Shown here: positions 45,935 through 54,605 of the stretch, one piece after another | Numbering within the stretch: position 1 is the first letter of the stretch | Layout: every line of letters begins with the position of its first letter | The notes under the pieces: generated by a model | The model's input: the letters and a program-made list of their open reading frames with translations, nothing else | Databases searched by the model: none | Told to the model about the DNA's origin: nothing | Assembly: GCF_001280065.1 (NCBI RefSeq) | Contig: NZ_LGEA01000001.1 | Location: 186,001 to 250,000, forward strand | Origin: Streptomyces sp. NRRL B-1140 | GTDB lineage: Bacteria; Actinomycetota; Actinomycetes; Streptomycetales; Streptomycetaceae | Length of the DNA stretch: 64,000 bases | Direction: 5' to 3' | Translations under genes and position numbers: made by a program

Positions 45935-45963
45935 TTGACCGGCCGTTGACCAACTGTTGGTCA
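45935..45963. promoter_or_regulatory. 11-bp spaced TTGACC repeats and a 17-bp palindrome upstream of the carbonic anhydrase cluster
   Basis: TTGACC occurs at 45935-45940 and again 11 bases later at 45946-45951, followed another 11 bases on by TTGGTC (45957-45962). The second copy is part of the perfect palindrome TGACCAAC-T-GTTGGTCA (45947-45963). Eleven-base spacing is typical of OmpR-type regulators bound in tandem, and TTGACC also fits a -35. The block ends 35 bases before the ATG at 45998. Confidence 0.45.
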
Positions 45964-45997
45964 GTACTAGACGCGCGAAGCACCGGAAGGGGGGCAC

Positions 45998-46426
45998 ATG
46001 TACCGAGGTACGACGGCACGGACCGTGGTTTCGATCCTCGCCGCCGTCCTGCTCTCCCTCCAGTTCTTCGCACCGACCGCGTCCTTCGCGTCCGCATATA
46101 CGCACAGTCAAGCCGAGGCCAAGGCTCAGCACGGAACGAAGCCTTCCGGCACGTCCTCGCGCCCCAAGCACAAGCCCCTGGGGAAGGCGCTGCGCGACGA
46201 GACGGCGGCCTGTCGCGCCGGGCACCACGGGGACCCGACCGGTCCCCTGCGGACCCGCGACCGGTCCCACTCCGCGGACCTCGCACCCTCGGGTCCCGAG
46301 CGGCCGCTGCAACGGCACATCCGGCCCACGGGACCCGAACCGGTCAGACCCGGCGCCGCGCACGACCGCACGTCGAGATCCTCGACGTCGCACACGCCGG
46401 CGGCACTTCAGGTCTTTCGCTGCTGA
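45998..46426 (+). CDS. Small secreted protein of unknown function
   Basis: A 142-residue protein with a clear Sec signal (RTVVSILAAVLLSLQFFAPTASFASA, cleavage near residue 32). The mature part is basic, Pro/Arg/Ser/His-rich and probably disordered, with two Cys: AACRAGHHGDP and the C-terminal FRC. I know no family for it. GGAAGGGGGG precedes the ATG. It is 78 bases upstream of the carbonic anhydrase gene on the same strand and probably in the same transcript. I recall similar small exported proteins ahead of this enzyme in other streptomycetes. Confidence 0.65.
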   Translation: MYRGTTARTVVSILAAVLLSLQFFAPTASFASAYTHSQAEAKAQHGTKPSGTSSRPKHKPLGKALRDETAACRAGHHGDPTGPLRTRDRSHSADLAPSGPERPLQRHIRPTGPEPVRPGAAHDRTSRSSTSHTPAALQVFRC

Positions 46427-46504
46427 GCGGCACAGCACTTCCCCCCACCCTTGCCATGCCCGTCCGACGCGCCCCCACTGCGCGCCAGGAGGAGTCAACA
46501 CATC

Positions 46505-47086
46505 ATGCAACCCCTCATCGACAACGCCCGCATCTTCGGACAGCGCCCTGAGGAGTTCGCCCACCTCGCCGAGGGTCAGTCCCCCGACGTCCTGTTCATC
46601 ACCTGCTCCGACTCCAGGGTCGTACCGGCCCTGATCACGGGCGCCCGTCCCGGCGAGCTCTTCGAGCTGCGCACCGCGGGCAACGTCGTCCCCCCGCACT
46701 CCCTCGAGCACCCCACCTCGGAGGCGGCCACGATCGAGTACGCCGTGGAGGTCCTCGGCGTCAAGGAGATCGTGGTCTGCGGACACTCGCACTGCGGCGC
46801 CGTGGGCGCGGTGGTACGCGGCGACGACCTCTCCGGCGTCCCCGCCGTGCGCGACTGGCTCGCACACGCCTGTGACGAGCCCAAGTGCGCGGACCCGGCC
46901 GACAAGACGGTCACCGAGGCCGTGCAGCACCACGTCCTGACCCAGGTGTTGCGGCTGCGCTCCTACCCCTGCGTGGAGAGCCGCCTGACGGACGGCCGGC
47001 TCCGGCTGCGCCCCTGGTTCTACGAAGTGCACACCGGCACCGTGCGCGAACACCGCGCGGACACCGACTCCTTCGAGAAGGTGTGA
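46505..47086 (+). CDS. Beta-class carbonic anhydrase
   Basis: A 193-residue zinc enzyme interconverting CO2 and bicarbonate. The zinc ligands are in FITCSDSRVVP (Cys, with the Asp/Arg dyad) and VVCGHSHCGAVGAV (His and Cys). LFELRTAGNVVPP and ATIEYAVEVLGVKEI also fit the family. The ATG at 46505 has GGAGGAG about ten bases upstream. It is eight bases from a SulP transporter gene, and such pairs in bacteria are thought to couple bicarbonate or sulfate transport with CO2 hydration. Confidence 0.94.
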   Translation: MQPLIDNARIFGQRPEEFAHLAEGQSPDVLFITCSDSRVVPALITGARPGELFELRTAGNVVPPHSLEHPTSEAATIEYAVEVLGVKEIVVCGHSHCGAVGAVVRGDDLSGVPAVRDWLAHACDEPKCADPADKTVTEAVQHHVLTQVLRLRSYPCVESRLTDGRLRLRPWFYEVHTGTVREHRADTDSFEKV

Positions 47087-47094
47087 GGGCGACC

Positions 47095-48582
47095 ATGACC
47101 AAGTTCCCCTACCTCAAGCAGGACTTCCTCGCCTCCATCGTCGTCTTCCTTGTCGCGGTCCCGCTGTGCGTGGGCGTGGCGGTCGCCTCCGGCGTTCCCG
47201 CGGAGCTGGGCCTCATCACGGGCATCGTGGGCGGGCTCGTCACCGGGCTGATGCGCGGCAGCAGCCTCCAGGTGTCCGGACCCGCCGCCGGGCTCACCGT
47301 GCTGGTCTTCGAGGCCGTCAGCCAGTTCGGAGTGGCCACGCTCGGCGTGATCGTGCTGCTCGCCGGGCTGCTCCAGCTCGCCATGGGCTTCCTGGGGATC
47401 GGCCGCTGGTTCCGGGCGATATCCGTCTCCGTCGTCGAGGGCATGCTCTGCGGCATCGGACTGGTGATCATCGCCGGGCAGATCTACGCGGCGGCGGGCC
47501 TGAAGGCCCCGGAGTCCGGACTCGGCAAGATAGCCGGCCTGCCCGGGATGTTCGCCGACACGCTCGGCAGCACGGAGGCCCTGATCTCCCTCGCGATCGG
47601 CGCGGGCACCATCGCCGTCATCGTGTTCTGGAAGAAGCTCCCGAAGGCGGTCCAGACCGTGCCCGGCGCCCTCGCCGCGGTCGTCCTGGCCACGGTCGCC
47701 ACGCTCGCCTTCAGCCTGCCGGTCGCCACCGTCCAGGTGGAGGGTCTGCTGGGCGTCATCCAGCCGCCCGGGGCGGAGGCCTTCGGTGAACTGGCGAACC
47801 CGGCCATCTGGGGCACCATCATCGCCTTCGCGCTGATCGCCTCCGCGGAGAGCCTGTTCAGCGCGGCCGCCGTGGACCGGCTGCACAACGGCCCGCGCAC
47901 CGAGTACAACAAGGAGATGATCGCCCAGGGCGCGGGCAACACCCTGTGCGGTCTGCTCGGCGCGCTGCCGATGACCGCCGTCATCGTGCGCAGCTCGGCC
48001 AACGTCAACGCGGGTGCCAAGACCAAGGCCTCCCGGGTGCTGCACGGCGTGTGGCTGCTGCTGTTCGCCGCCGCGATGCCGTGGGCCCTGGCCCTGATCC
48101 CGATCCCCGCCCTCGCCGGCATCCTCGTGCACGCCGGCTGGAAGCTGATCCCGTTCGGCCAGATCCGGGCGCTGTGGCGGGCCCACAAGGGTGAGGCGCT
48201 CATCCTGGTCGCCACCGCGGTGTCGATCGTCGCGGTGAACATGTTCGAGGGTGTGCTCATCGGTCTGGCCCTGTCGGTCGTCAAGACCGCCTGGGAGGCC
48301 TCGCACATCAAGCTCGACATCATCGACAAGGGCGCCGGCCCGATCCAGGCGTACCTGTCCGGCAACGCGACCTTCCTGCGGCTGCCGAAGATCCTCGACA
48401 GCCTGGAGAGCCTGCCGCAGGACCGCCCGGTCGAACTGGACCTCTCGGGCCTGCACCACCTCGACCACGCCTGCCGCACGGCCCTGGAGAACTGGGCCGC
48501 ACGCCACAGCGCGACGGGCACCGAACCGGTGAAGGTCACGGAGCCCGAGGAGGCCCCGGCGGAGAAGGTCACCGTCGCCTAG
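47095..48582 (+). CDS. SulP family anion transporter (bicarbonate/sulfate type)
   Basis: A 495-residue transporter with about twelve helices (from FLASIVVFLVAVPLCVGVAVASG on), the SulP pattern SLQVSGPAAGLTVLVF and EYNKEMIAQGAGNTLCGLLGALPMTAVIVRSSANVNAGAKT, and a STAS-like cytoplasmic tail from about 415 (AYLSGNATFLRLPKI; PVELDLSGLHHLDHAC). Coupling to the carbonic anhydrase gene argues for bicarbonate as substrate, but sulfate is possible. TGAGGGC precedes the ATG at 47095. A strong terminator follows the stop. Confidence 0.93.
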   Translation: MTKFPYLKQDFLASIVVFLVAVPLCVGVAVASGVPAELGLITGIVGGLVTGLMRGSSLQVSGPAAGLTVLVFEAVSQFGVATLGVIVLLAGLLQLAMGFLGIGRWFRAISVSVVEGMLCGIGLVIIAGQIYAAAGLKAPESGLGKIAGLPGMFADTLGSTEALISLAIGAGTIAVIVFWKKLPKAVQTVPGALAAVVLATVATLAFSLPVATVQVEGLLGVIQPPGAEAFGELANPAIWGTIIAFALIASAESLFSAAAVDRLHNGPRTEYNKEMIAQGAGNTLCGLLGALPMTAVIVRSSANVNAGAKTKASRVLHGVWLLLFAAAMPWALALIPIPALAGILVHAGWKLIPFGQIRALWRAHKGEALILVATAVSIVAVNMFEGVLIGLALSVVKTAWEASHIKLDIIDKGAGPIQAYLSGNATFLRLPKILDSLESLPQDRPVELDLSGLHHLDHACRTALENWAARHSATGTEPVKVTEPEEAPAEKVTVA

Positions 48583-48607
48583 CCGGCGGACCGATCACCC
48601 ACCCCTT

Positions 48608-48640
48608 GGTCCGGGGCGCGCCGGCTGCGCGCCCCGGACC
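48608..48640 (+). terminator. Terminator after the SulP gene
   Basis: A perfect 14-bp stem, GGTCCGGGGCGCGC (48608-48621) with its complement at 48627-48640, and a 5-base loop CGGCT, followed by TTGCGC. It ends the carbonic anhydrase/SulP operon and insulates the slipin gene. Confidence 0.8.
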
Positions 48641-48750
48641 TTGCGCGTCCACCCGCTTCGGTCCCGGCCCGCGGCCATGGCCCCCCGCCCCGGTTCGGGC
48701 ATATCGTTACAGAAACGGACGAATTCGGACCTCTGAACCGGGAGGTCGGC

Positions 48751-49695
48751 ATGGTCGAAGAGCTGGTCGGCGTGGTGGCCGCGGTCGGAGCCGGGGCGCT
48801 GGTGTACGTGGCCTCCGCGGCACGGGTCGTCAAGCAGTACGAGCGCGGGGTCGTCTTCCGGCTCGGGCGTCTGCACGGGGACGTGCGGCGGCCCGGGTTC
48901 AACCTCGTCATCCCCGCGGTGGACCGGATGCGCAAGGTCAATCTGCAGATCGTGACCATGCCCATCCCGGCCCAGGAGGGCATCACCCGCGACAACGTGA
49001 CCGTGCGGGTCGACGCCGTCGTGTACTTCAAGGTCGTGGACCCGTCGGCCGCCGTCGTCAACGTGGAGGACTACCGCTTCGCCGTCTCGCAGATGGCGCA
49101 GACCTCGCTGCGCTCGATCATCGGCAAGAGCGAGCTGGACGACCTGCTGTCCAACCGGGAGAAGCTCAACCAGGGCCTGGAGCTGATGATCGACAGCCCG
49201 GCCGTGGAGTGGGGCGTGACCATCGACCGTGTGGAGATCAAGGACGTCTCCCTGCCGGACACCATGAAGCGCTCCATGGCCCGCCAGGCGGAGGCCGACC
49301 GGGAGCGGCGCGCCCGGCTCATCAACGCCGACGCCGAGTACCAGGCCTCCAAGAAGCTGGCCCAGGCCGCCCACCAGATGGCCGACACGCCCTCGGCGCT
49401 GCAGCTTCGGCTGCTGCAGACCGTCATGGCGGTGGCGGCGGAGAAGAACTCCACGCTCGTCCTGCCCATTCCGGTGGAACTTCTGCGGTTCCTGGAGCGG
49501 GGCGCACAGCCCGCGGCGGAGGGCGCGGGACAGTCGGGGGGCGCGGAGGACGCGCGGACCGAGGACCGCGCGCGGACCACGGACCGTGCGGAGATCGAGG
49601 AGCGTGCCGCCGACCTGACGGAGCAGCGCGCCGTCGACCTGACGGAGCAGGCCGGGGAGGCCATGGAGCGGCTGCGGCGGGCCGTGGAGCAGTGA
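48751..49695 (+). CDS. Slipin (stomatin/SPFH-family membrane protein)
   Basis: A 314-residue protein with an N-terminal membrane segment (VGVVAAVGAGALVYVASAA), then a SPFH/band-7 domain: VKQYERGVVFRLGRLHGDVRRPGFNLVIP, QEGITRDNVTVRVDAVVYFKVVDP, RSIIGKSELDDLLSNREKLN and EWGVTIDRVEIKDVSLPDTM. A coiled-coil follows (RQAEADRERRARLINADAE) and then an acidic Arg/Glu/Asp-rich tail with AGRTE-like repeats. Slipins form microdomain scaffolds in membranes. The usual partner NfeD is not adjacent. GGGAGGT precedes the ATG at 48751. Confidence 0.92.
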   Translation: MVEELVGVVAAVGAGALVYVASAARVVKQYERGVVFRLGRLHGDVRRPGFNLVIPAVDRMRKVNLQIVTMPIPAQEGITRDNVTVRVDAVVYFKVVDPSAAVVNVEDYRFAVSQMAQTSLRSIIGKSELDDLLSNREKLNQGLELMIDSPAVEWGVTIDRVEIKDVSLPDTMKRSMARQAEADRERRARLINADAEYQASKKLAQAAHQMADTPSALQLRLLQTVMAVAAEKNSTLVLPIPVELLRFLERGAQPAAEGAGQSGGAEDARTEDRARTTDRAEIEERAADLTEQRAVDLTEQAGEAMERLRRAVEQ

Positions 49696-49785
49696 CGCGC
49701 GCTACGCGCGTGGTTCCCGAGGCCCGCACCAGGTGATAGACACAGCGGGATCACAGTTCCTGTCCGCCAGCAGGAAGGTTTCCCC

Positions 49786-51168
49786 ATGACCGAATCCGGT
49801 CGCTTCGCCACCCGACGTCGGATGCTCGCCAAAACGGGCGCCCTGGGCGTCGGAATCGCGTTCTCCGGCGCCCTCTCCGAGCTCTTCGCCGGCACCGCCG
49901 CCGCAGAGGGCCTCGGCCACACCGGCTACGGCCCGCTCGTCCCCGACCCGAAGGGCGTCCTCGACCTGCCGGAAGGGTTCCACTACCGGATCCTCTCCCG
50001 CGAGGGGGACGAACTGCGCTCCGGCGAGGGCAAGGTCCCCTCCAACCACGACGGCATGTCGGCCTTCGGCGGCAGAGGCGGCCGGGTCCACCTGGTCCGC
50101 AACCACGAGAACCGCGTGAGCGGCAGAGTCCCGGTCCCGACCGTCGAGGGCCTCACCTACGACCCGGCCGGCAAGGGCGGCTGTACGGCGCTGACGCTGG
50201 ATTCCCGGGGCAGGGTCCGGTCGGAGCGGGTCGCGATCGCCGGCACCGCGGTCAACTGCGCGGGCGGCCCCACCCCCTGGGACACCTGGCTGACCTGCGA
50301 GGAGACCGAGGACCGGGCCGGCACCAACGGCTACACCAAGGACCACGGCTTCATCTTCGAGGTCGACCCTGTCGATCCGCACCGCACCGGGGCCGTGCCG
50401 CTGACCGCGATGGGCCGCTTCGCGCACGAGGCGATCGCCGTGGACCCGCGGCGGGGGGTGGTGTACGAGACCGAGGACGCCTTCGAGAAGCCCTTCGGCC
50501 TCTTCTACCGCTTCCTGCCGAACCGGCCGCTGGGCGGCAGGGGTTCACTGCGCGCGGGCGGCCGGCTGCAGGCCATGCGCGTGCCCGGGGTGCCGGACCT
50601 GTCCTCCATCCAGGAGGTCGGCGCCGAGTTCGACCACATCGAGTGGGTGGACGTACCCGACCCGCAGGCCGCGCAGACGCCGATCCGGTTCCAGGACTTC
50701 GGCCGCGGCGGCATCACGCACGCGCAGAAGCTGGAGGGCTGCTACTGGGGCGGCCGTTCGGTGTACTTCGTGTCGTCGTTCGCGCGCCGCTCGGACGGTT
50801 CGGCCGCCGACCACTACGGGCAGGTCTGGCGCTACGACCCCGAGCGCCGCCGGCTCACCCTGGTGATCGTCTTCGGCCCGGACACCGATGTGCAGCTGCC
50901 GGGCGAGTCGCCGGACAACATCTGCCTGGCGGCCGGCGGCGGCCTCATGGTCTGCGAGGACGGCAACGGCGCCCAGCACGTCTTCGGTGTCACCCGGCGC
51001 GGCGAGGTCTACGCGATGGCCCGCAACCGGCAGAACATCGGCACCGAGCAGGAGCCCGAATGGGGCGAGTTCGCCGGGGTGACGTTCTCTCCGGACGGCG
51101 ACACGATGTACGTCAACTGCTACACGCCCGGCACCACGTTCGCGGTGACGGGCCCCTGGCGGCGCTAG
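49786..51168 (+). CDS. PhoX-type phosphatase family protein (DUF839) with Tat signal
   Basis: A 460-residue exported protein. The N-terminus TRRRMLAKTGALGVGIAFSGAL is a twin-arginine signal, ending near AGTAAAEG. The mature part is a beta-propeller of the DUF839/PhoX class: FHYRILSREGDEL, SNHDGMSAFGGRGGRVHLVRNHE, WDTWLTCEETEDRAG, RFAHEAIAVDPRRGVVYETED and DNICLAAGGGLMVCEDGNG. Such enzymes are calcium/iron-dependent phosphatases, but some members lack activity. AGGAAGG precedes the ATG. No clear PHO box is visible in the 90-base gap upstream. PPK2 follows 86 bases later, so both may serve phosphate metabolism. Confidence 0.88.
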   Translation: MTESGRFATRRRMLAKTGALGVGIAFSGALSELFAGTAAAEGLGHTGYGPLVPDPKGVLDLPEGFHYRILSREGDELRSGEGKVPSNHDGMSAFGGRGGRVHLVRNHENRVSGRVPVPTVEGLTYDPAGKGGCTALTLDSRGRVRSERVAIAGTAVNCAGGPTPWDTWLTCEETEDRAGTNGYTKDHGFIFEVDPVDPHRTGAVPLTAMGRFAHEAIAVDPRRGVVYETEDAFEKPFGLFYRFLPNRPLGGRGSLRAGGRLQAMRVPGVPDLSSIQEVGAEFDHIEWVDVPDPQAAQTPIRFQDFGRGGITHAQKLEGCYWGGRSVYFVSSFARRSDGSAADHYGQVWRYDPERRRLTLVIVFGPDTDVQLPGESPDNICLAAGGGLMVCEDGNGAQHVFGVTRRGEVYAMARNRQNIGTEQEPEWGEFAGVTFSPDGDTMYVNCYTPGTTFAVTGPWRR

Positions 51169-51254
51169 CCGGCGCTCCGCTCCCGACCCGGGCGCCGGGT
51201 GCGAAGCCCGGTGCCCCGCCGGACCATCGAGGCACAGGACGCGAAGGGGGCCCG

Positions 51255-52112
51255 ATGACGCACAAGGACGGCACCTCGTTGCGGGAGCGGCTGCGGCTGC
51301 CCCCGGGCCGGCCGGTCGATCTGAGCCGGTACGACGCCGCCGCCACGGTGGGCGGGCCCCACGGCAAGGCGGCGGGCAGGGCCGCCACGACCCGGGTCGG
51401 CGAGCGGCTCGCCGTCCTCCAGGAACGGCTGTGGGCGGCGAGCACCGGGGGTGACCGGCGCCGGGTGCTGCTGGTGCTGCAGGGCATGGACACCAGCGGC
51501 AAGGGCGGCACGGTCAAGCACGTCATCGGCCTGCTCAACCCGTCCGGCTGCCGGATCACCGCGTTCAAGGCACCCACCGACGAGGAGCGCGCGCACCCGT
51601 TCCTGTGGCGCGTGGAGCAGGCGCTCCCGATCCGCGGCGAACTGGGCATCTTCGACCGCTCGCACTACGAGGACGTCCTGGTCGCCCGCGTCCGCCAGCT
51701 CGCGCCCGCCCCCGAGATCGCCCGGCGCTACGAGCAGATCAACCGCTTCGAGCGGTCCCTCACCGACGACGGCGTGACCCTGGTCAAGTGCTTCCTGCAC
51801 ATCTCCTACGAGGAGCAGCGCCGCCGGCTGCTCAAGCGCCTCGACAAGCCGGAGAAGCGCTGGAAGTTCGCCGCCTCCGACATCGACGACCGTGCCCTGT
51901 GGCCGGCGTTCCAGGAGGCCTACGAGATCGCCCTGGAGCGCTGCGGCACTTCCGACGCGCCCTGGTACCTGATCCCCGCCGACCACAAGTGGTACCGCAA
52001 CTGGGCGGTCAGCACGCTGCTCCTCGAGCACTTCGAGGAGCTTGATCCGCGGTACCCGGAGGCGGACTTCGACGTGGCCGAGTGCCGGAAGCGGCTGCTG
52101 GAGCAGCCCTGA
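51255..52112 (+). CDS. ppk2: Polyphosphate kinase 2 family phosphotransferase
   Basis: A 285-residue PPK2 enzyme that transfers phosphate between polyphosphate and a nucleoside di- or monophosphate. Walker A LVLQGMDTSGKGGTVKHV, Walker B LGIFDRSHYEDVLV and the lid region KRLDKPEKRWKFAASDIDDRALW are intact, with WYLIPADHKWYRNWAVS at the end. One PPK2 domain is present. GAAGGGGG precedes the ATG at 51255. It follows the PhoX-type gene on the same strand. Confidence 0.93.
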   Translation: MTHKDGTSLRERLRLPPGRPVDLSRYDAAATVGGPHGKAAGRAATTRVGERLAVLQERLWAASTGGDRRRVLLVLQGMDTSGKGGTVKHVIGLLNPSGCRITAFKAPTDEERAHPFLWRVEQALPIRGELGIFDRSHYEDVLVARVRQLAPAPEIARRYEQINRFERSLTDDGVTLVKCFLHISYEEQRRRLLKRLDKPEKRWKFAASDIDDRALWPAFQEAYEIALERCGTSDAPWYLIPADHKWYRNWAVSTLLLEHFEELDPRYPEADFDVAECRKRLLEQP

Positions 52113-52181
52113 TCCGCCCGTTCGGGCGGTCGGCGGGGCGCCGGGACACTGAAGCCGTCGGACGGGGGTACTCGGCGGCTC

Positions 52182-53699
52182 ATGAGCGAGAACCAGCAGG
52201 TCAGCAGCTCTTACTGGCTTCAGACGGCGCCGGACGGCCACCACCCGCCGCTGACGGAGGACCTGGACGTCGACGTGGCGGTGATCGGCGCGGGGATCGC
52301 CGGGCTGAGCACGGCGTGGGAGCTGGTGCGGGCCGGGCGGAGCGTGGCCGTCCTGGAGGCCGGCCGGGTCGCGGCCGGCGTCACCGGCCACACCACCGCC
52401 AAGGTCACCGCCCTGCACACGCTCGTCTACGACAAGCTGCGGCGCACCCGCGGCCCCGAGGGCGCCCGGCTGTACGCGCGATCCCAGTCGGAGGCGATCG
52501 AGCACGCGGCCCGGATCGCCGAGGAGCTGGGCGTCGACTGCGAGTGGGAGACGAGGAGCGCCTACACCTACGCCCGTGACACCGGCCGGGTGGAGGAGCT
52601 GCGCGCCGAGGCCCGGGCCGCGGCCGAGGCCGGGCTGCCCGCGTCGTTCGTGACGGAGACCGGACTGCCCTTCCCGGTGGCGGGTGCGGTCGAGGTCACG
52701 GGGCAGGCCCAGTTCCACCCCCGCAAGTACCTCTTGGCACTCGCCGCCGACCTGGCCGGGCGGGGCGGGCGCATCTACGAGGACACCACCGTCCTCGGCC
52801 TGGACGAGGGCGAGCCGTGCAGGCTGTCGACCACGAGTGGGGCGACGGTCCGGGCCCGGGACGTCGTCGTCGCCACGCACTACCCGATCTTCGACCGTGC
52901 CCTGCTGTTCGCCCGCCTCTCCACACGCCGCGAGCTCGTCGTCGCCGGGACGATCCCCGCGGAACAGGACCCGGACGGCATGTTCATCACGCCCGACGAG
53001 GAGACCCGTTCGGTGCGTACCGCGCCCCACGAGGACGGGCGGCGGCTGCTCATCGTCACCGGTGAGCACTTCACGCCGGGCACGGGCGACCCCCGGGCCC
53101 GTTTCGAACGCCTCACCGCATGGGCCACCGGCCACTTCCAAGACCTGGAGGTCACCCACCGGTGGGCGACCCAGGACACCGAGCCCACGGACACGGTGCC
53201 GATGATCGGCCCCCTGCACCCGGGCGCCCGGCACACGTACGTGGCCACCGGCTTCGGCGGCTGGGGCATGACCGGCGGCATCATGGCGGGCCGGCTGCTG
53301 ACCGCGCAGATCACCGGCGAGGAGTGCGAGTGGAGCGCGCTGTACGACCCGCGCCGGGTCAAGCCCGCGCTGCGTGAGGCGCCGGCGTTCCTCAAGACGC
53401 AGGCCAAGGTCGCCGGGCACTTCGTGGGAGACCGGCTGCGGCCCTCCCCGCCGGTGGAGTCCCTGCCGCCCGGCGAGGGCGCCGTGGTCCGCGCGAACGG
53501 CCACCGCCTCGCGGTGTACCGGGACGACGACGGCGGGCTGCACGCCGTCTCCGCCCGCTGCACCCACCTGGGCTGCCTGGTCGACTTCAACGCGGCCGAA
53601 CGCGCCTGGGAGTGCCCCTGCCACGGGTCCCGTTTCGACACGGACGGCAAGGTGATCCAGGGCCCGGCGACCAAGCCGCTGGAGCAGCGGGACCTCTGA
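52182..53699 (+). CDS. FAD-dependent oxidoreductase with C-terminal Rieske domain
   Basis: A 505-residue soluble protein. A DAO/glycine-oxidase-like FAD domain starts at about 30: [21 protein letters not shown]; then [21 protein letters not shown] and, near 370, [23 protein letters not shown]. From about 430 a Rieske [2Fe-2S] domain is attached, with ligands in CTHLGC and CPCHGSRFD. Family members oxidise small amines or act as electron-transfer enzymes, but the substrate is unknown. The ATG at 52182 has only GGGGG at a long distance. The gene is 69 bases after PPK2. Confidence 0.9.
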   Translation: MSENQQVSSSYWLQTAPDGHHPPLTEDLDVDVAVIGAGIAGLSTAWELVRAGRSVAVLEAGRVAAGVTGHTTAKVTALHTLVYDKLRRTRGPEGARLYARSQSEAIEHAARIAEELGVDCEWETRSAYTYARDTGRVEELRAEARAAAEAGLPASFVTETGLPFPVAGAVEVTGQAQFHPRKYLLALAADLAGRGGRIYEDTTVLGLDEGEPCRLSTTSGATVRARDVVVATHYPIFDRALLFARLSTRRELVVAGTIPAEQDPDGMFITPDEETRSVRTAPHEDGRRLLIVTGEHFTPGTGDPRARFERLTAWATGHFQDLEVTHRWATQDTEPTDTVPMIGPLHPGARHTYVATGFGGWGMTGGIMAGRLLTAQITGEECEWSALYDPRRVKPALREAPAFLKTQAKVAGHFVGDRLRPSPPVESLPPGEGAVVRANGHRLAVYRDDDGGLHAVSARCTHLGCLVDFNAAERAWECPCHGSRFDTDGKVIQGPATKPLEQRDL

Positions 53700-53727
53700 C
53701 GCCACGCCCCCGGCCTACGCTGGACGT

Positions 53728-53907
53728 ATGAGCGAGGACGACTACTGCCTGATCGACGCGACCAGGCCGCCCCGGGCGGAGGGGCCGCCGTTCGCGGAGT
53801 GCGTGCTGTGCCGGGAGCCGACGGAGTACCCCGAGTCGTACAAGGGCATCACGCTCTGCCCCGCCTGCGAGTGGCAGGAGGCGCAGCGTACGGCCTGCTC
53901 GGGGTGA
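53728..53907 (+). CDS. Small zinc-ribbon-like protein
   Basis: A 59-residue protein reading MSEDDYCLIDATRPPR, then CVLC (Cys25/28) and LCPACEW (Cys44/47), a spacing typical of a zinc knuckle or ribbon, ending with RTACSG. The product may bind zinc and nucleic acid or a partner protein; no function is known. A -10 TACGCT (53716-53721) ends six bases before the ATG and no ribosome site is visible, so the message is probably leaderless. It lies between the Rieske enzyme gene and a convergent ABC permease gene. Confidence 0.7.
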   Translation: MSEDDYCLIDATRPPRAEGPPFAECVLCREPTEYPESYKGITLCPACEWQEAQRTACSG

Positions 53908-53933
53908 TCTGCCGGCTCAGGGTGTCCGCCCGT

Positions 53934-54605
53934 TCAGGGTGATCTGCGGGAGGCGAGAGCACCGGCCAGGGCCAGCGCCCCGGCCGTGACCAGGGCTGCC
54001 GCCCCCAGAGGCAGCAGCGGCAGTGGGACGGTGCCCCGCTGAGACCCGGTGACCAGGCCCTGCACCGCGGCCTGAGCCGGCGAGCCGGTGGCCACCAGGG
54101 ACAGCAGCGCCGCGAGCAGCAGGGCGGGGACCGCCCGGCCCGGCGACCGCACCAGGGGCCGGCTGGTGAGCGCGCCGACGGCGGTGCCGAGCAGGGCGCA
54201 GGCCAGAGCGGCGAGCAGCCCGGCACCGCAGGAGGCGGCGAGTGGCACCCGGGTGCGGTGGTCGGAGGCCACCGGGTCACTGAGCAGCGTCACGACGAGG
54301 GTCGCGAGCGTGCCGAGCGCGGCGGCACCGGCCAGGGCCACCAGCAGGCAGGCCATGTGAGCCCGCGCGGGCCCGGCGGCCGCGGCCACGCATCCGCGGG
54401 CGGCGTCGGGTTCGCCGGTGACGCAGATCCGCGCCAGCCACGCGGCGACGGGCAGCAGGGCGGCGGCCGTGTACCCGAGCGAGTCGAGCACCGGCTGCCC
54501 GGCCTGGATGCTGATCGCGAGGAAGGCCGCGTACAGCAGGAAGGGCGGCAGCCAGCGCTGCGAGCGCAGCAGCAGGGCGGCGTGGTAGCGCGTCAGGGCG
54601 GTCAT
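53934..54605 (-). CDS. ABC transporter membrane subunit
   Basis: A 223-residue hydrophobic protein with about six helices: WLPPFLLYAAFLAISIQAG, AALLPVAAWLARI, MACLLVALAGAAALGTLATLVV, LAASCGAGLLAALACALLGTAVG and AVPALLLAALLSLVATG. No ABC-2 motif is clear, but the ATG at 54605 overlaps the stop of an ABC ATPase gene as ATGA, so it is almost certainly the channel of that system. The substrate is unknown. It is the last gene of the pair; the convergent zinc-ribbon gene ends 26 bases away. Confidence 0.8.
   Translation of the reverse strand: MTALTRYHAALLLRSQRWLPPFLLYAAFLAISIQAGQPVLDSLGYTAAALLPVAAWLARICVTGEPDAARGCVAAAAGPARAHMACLLVALAGAAALGTLATLVVTLLSDPVASDHRTRVPLAASCGAGLLAALACALLGTAVGALTSRPLVRSPGRAVPALLLAALLSLVATGSPAQAAVQGLVTGSQRGTVPLPLLPLGAAALVTAGALALAGALASRRSP

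Noticed and set aside
45935..45968. A PHO box for PhoP upstream of the carbonic anhydrase cluster
   Set aside because: The 11-bp spacing fits, but the units read TTGACC instead of GTTCACC, and the genes are not typical phosphate-starvation genes.
53902..53950. Attachment-site-like direct repeat GGGTGATCTGC at the ends of the zinc-ribbon and ABC permease genes
   Set aside because: Thirteen of 14 bases match over a 35-bp distance, but both copies are the natural 3' ends of intact genes and there is no integrase or mobile gene nearby.
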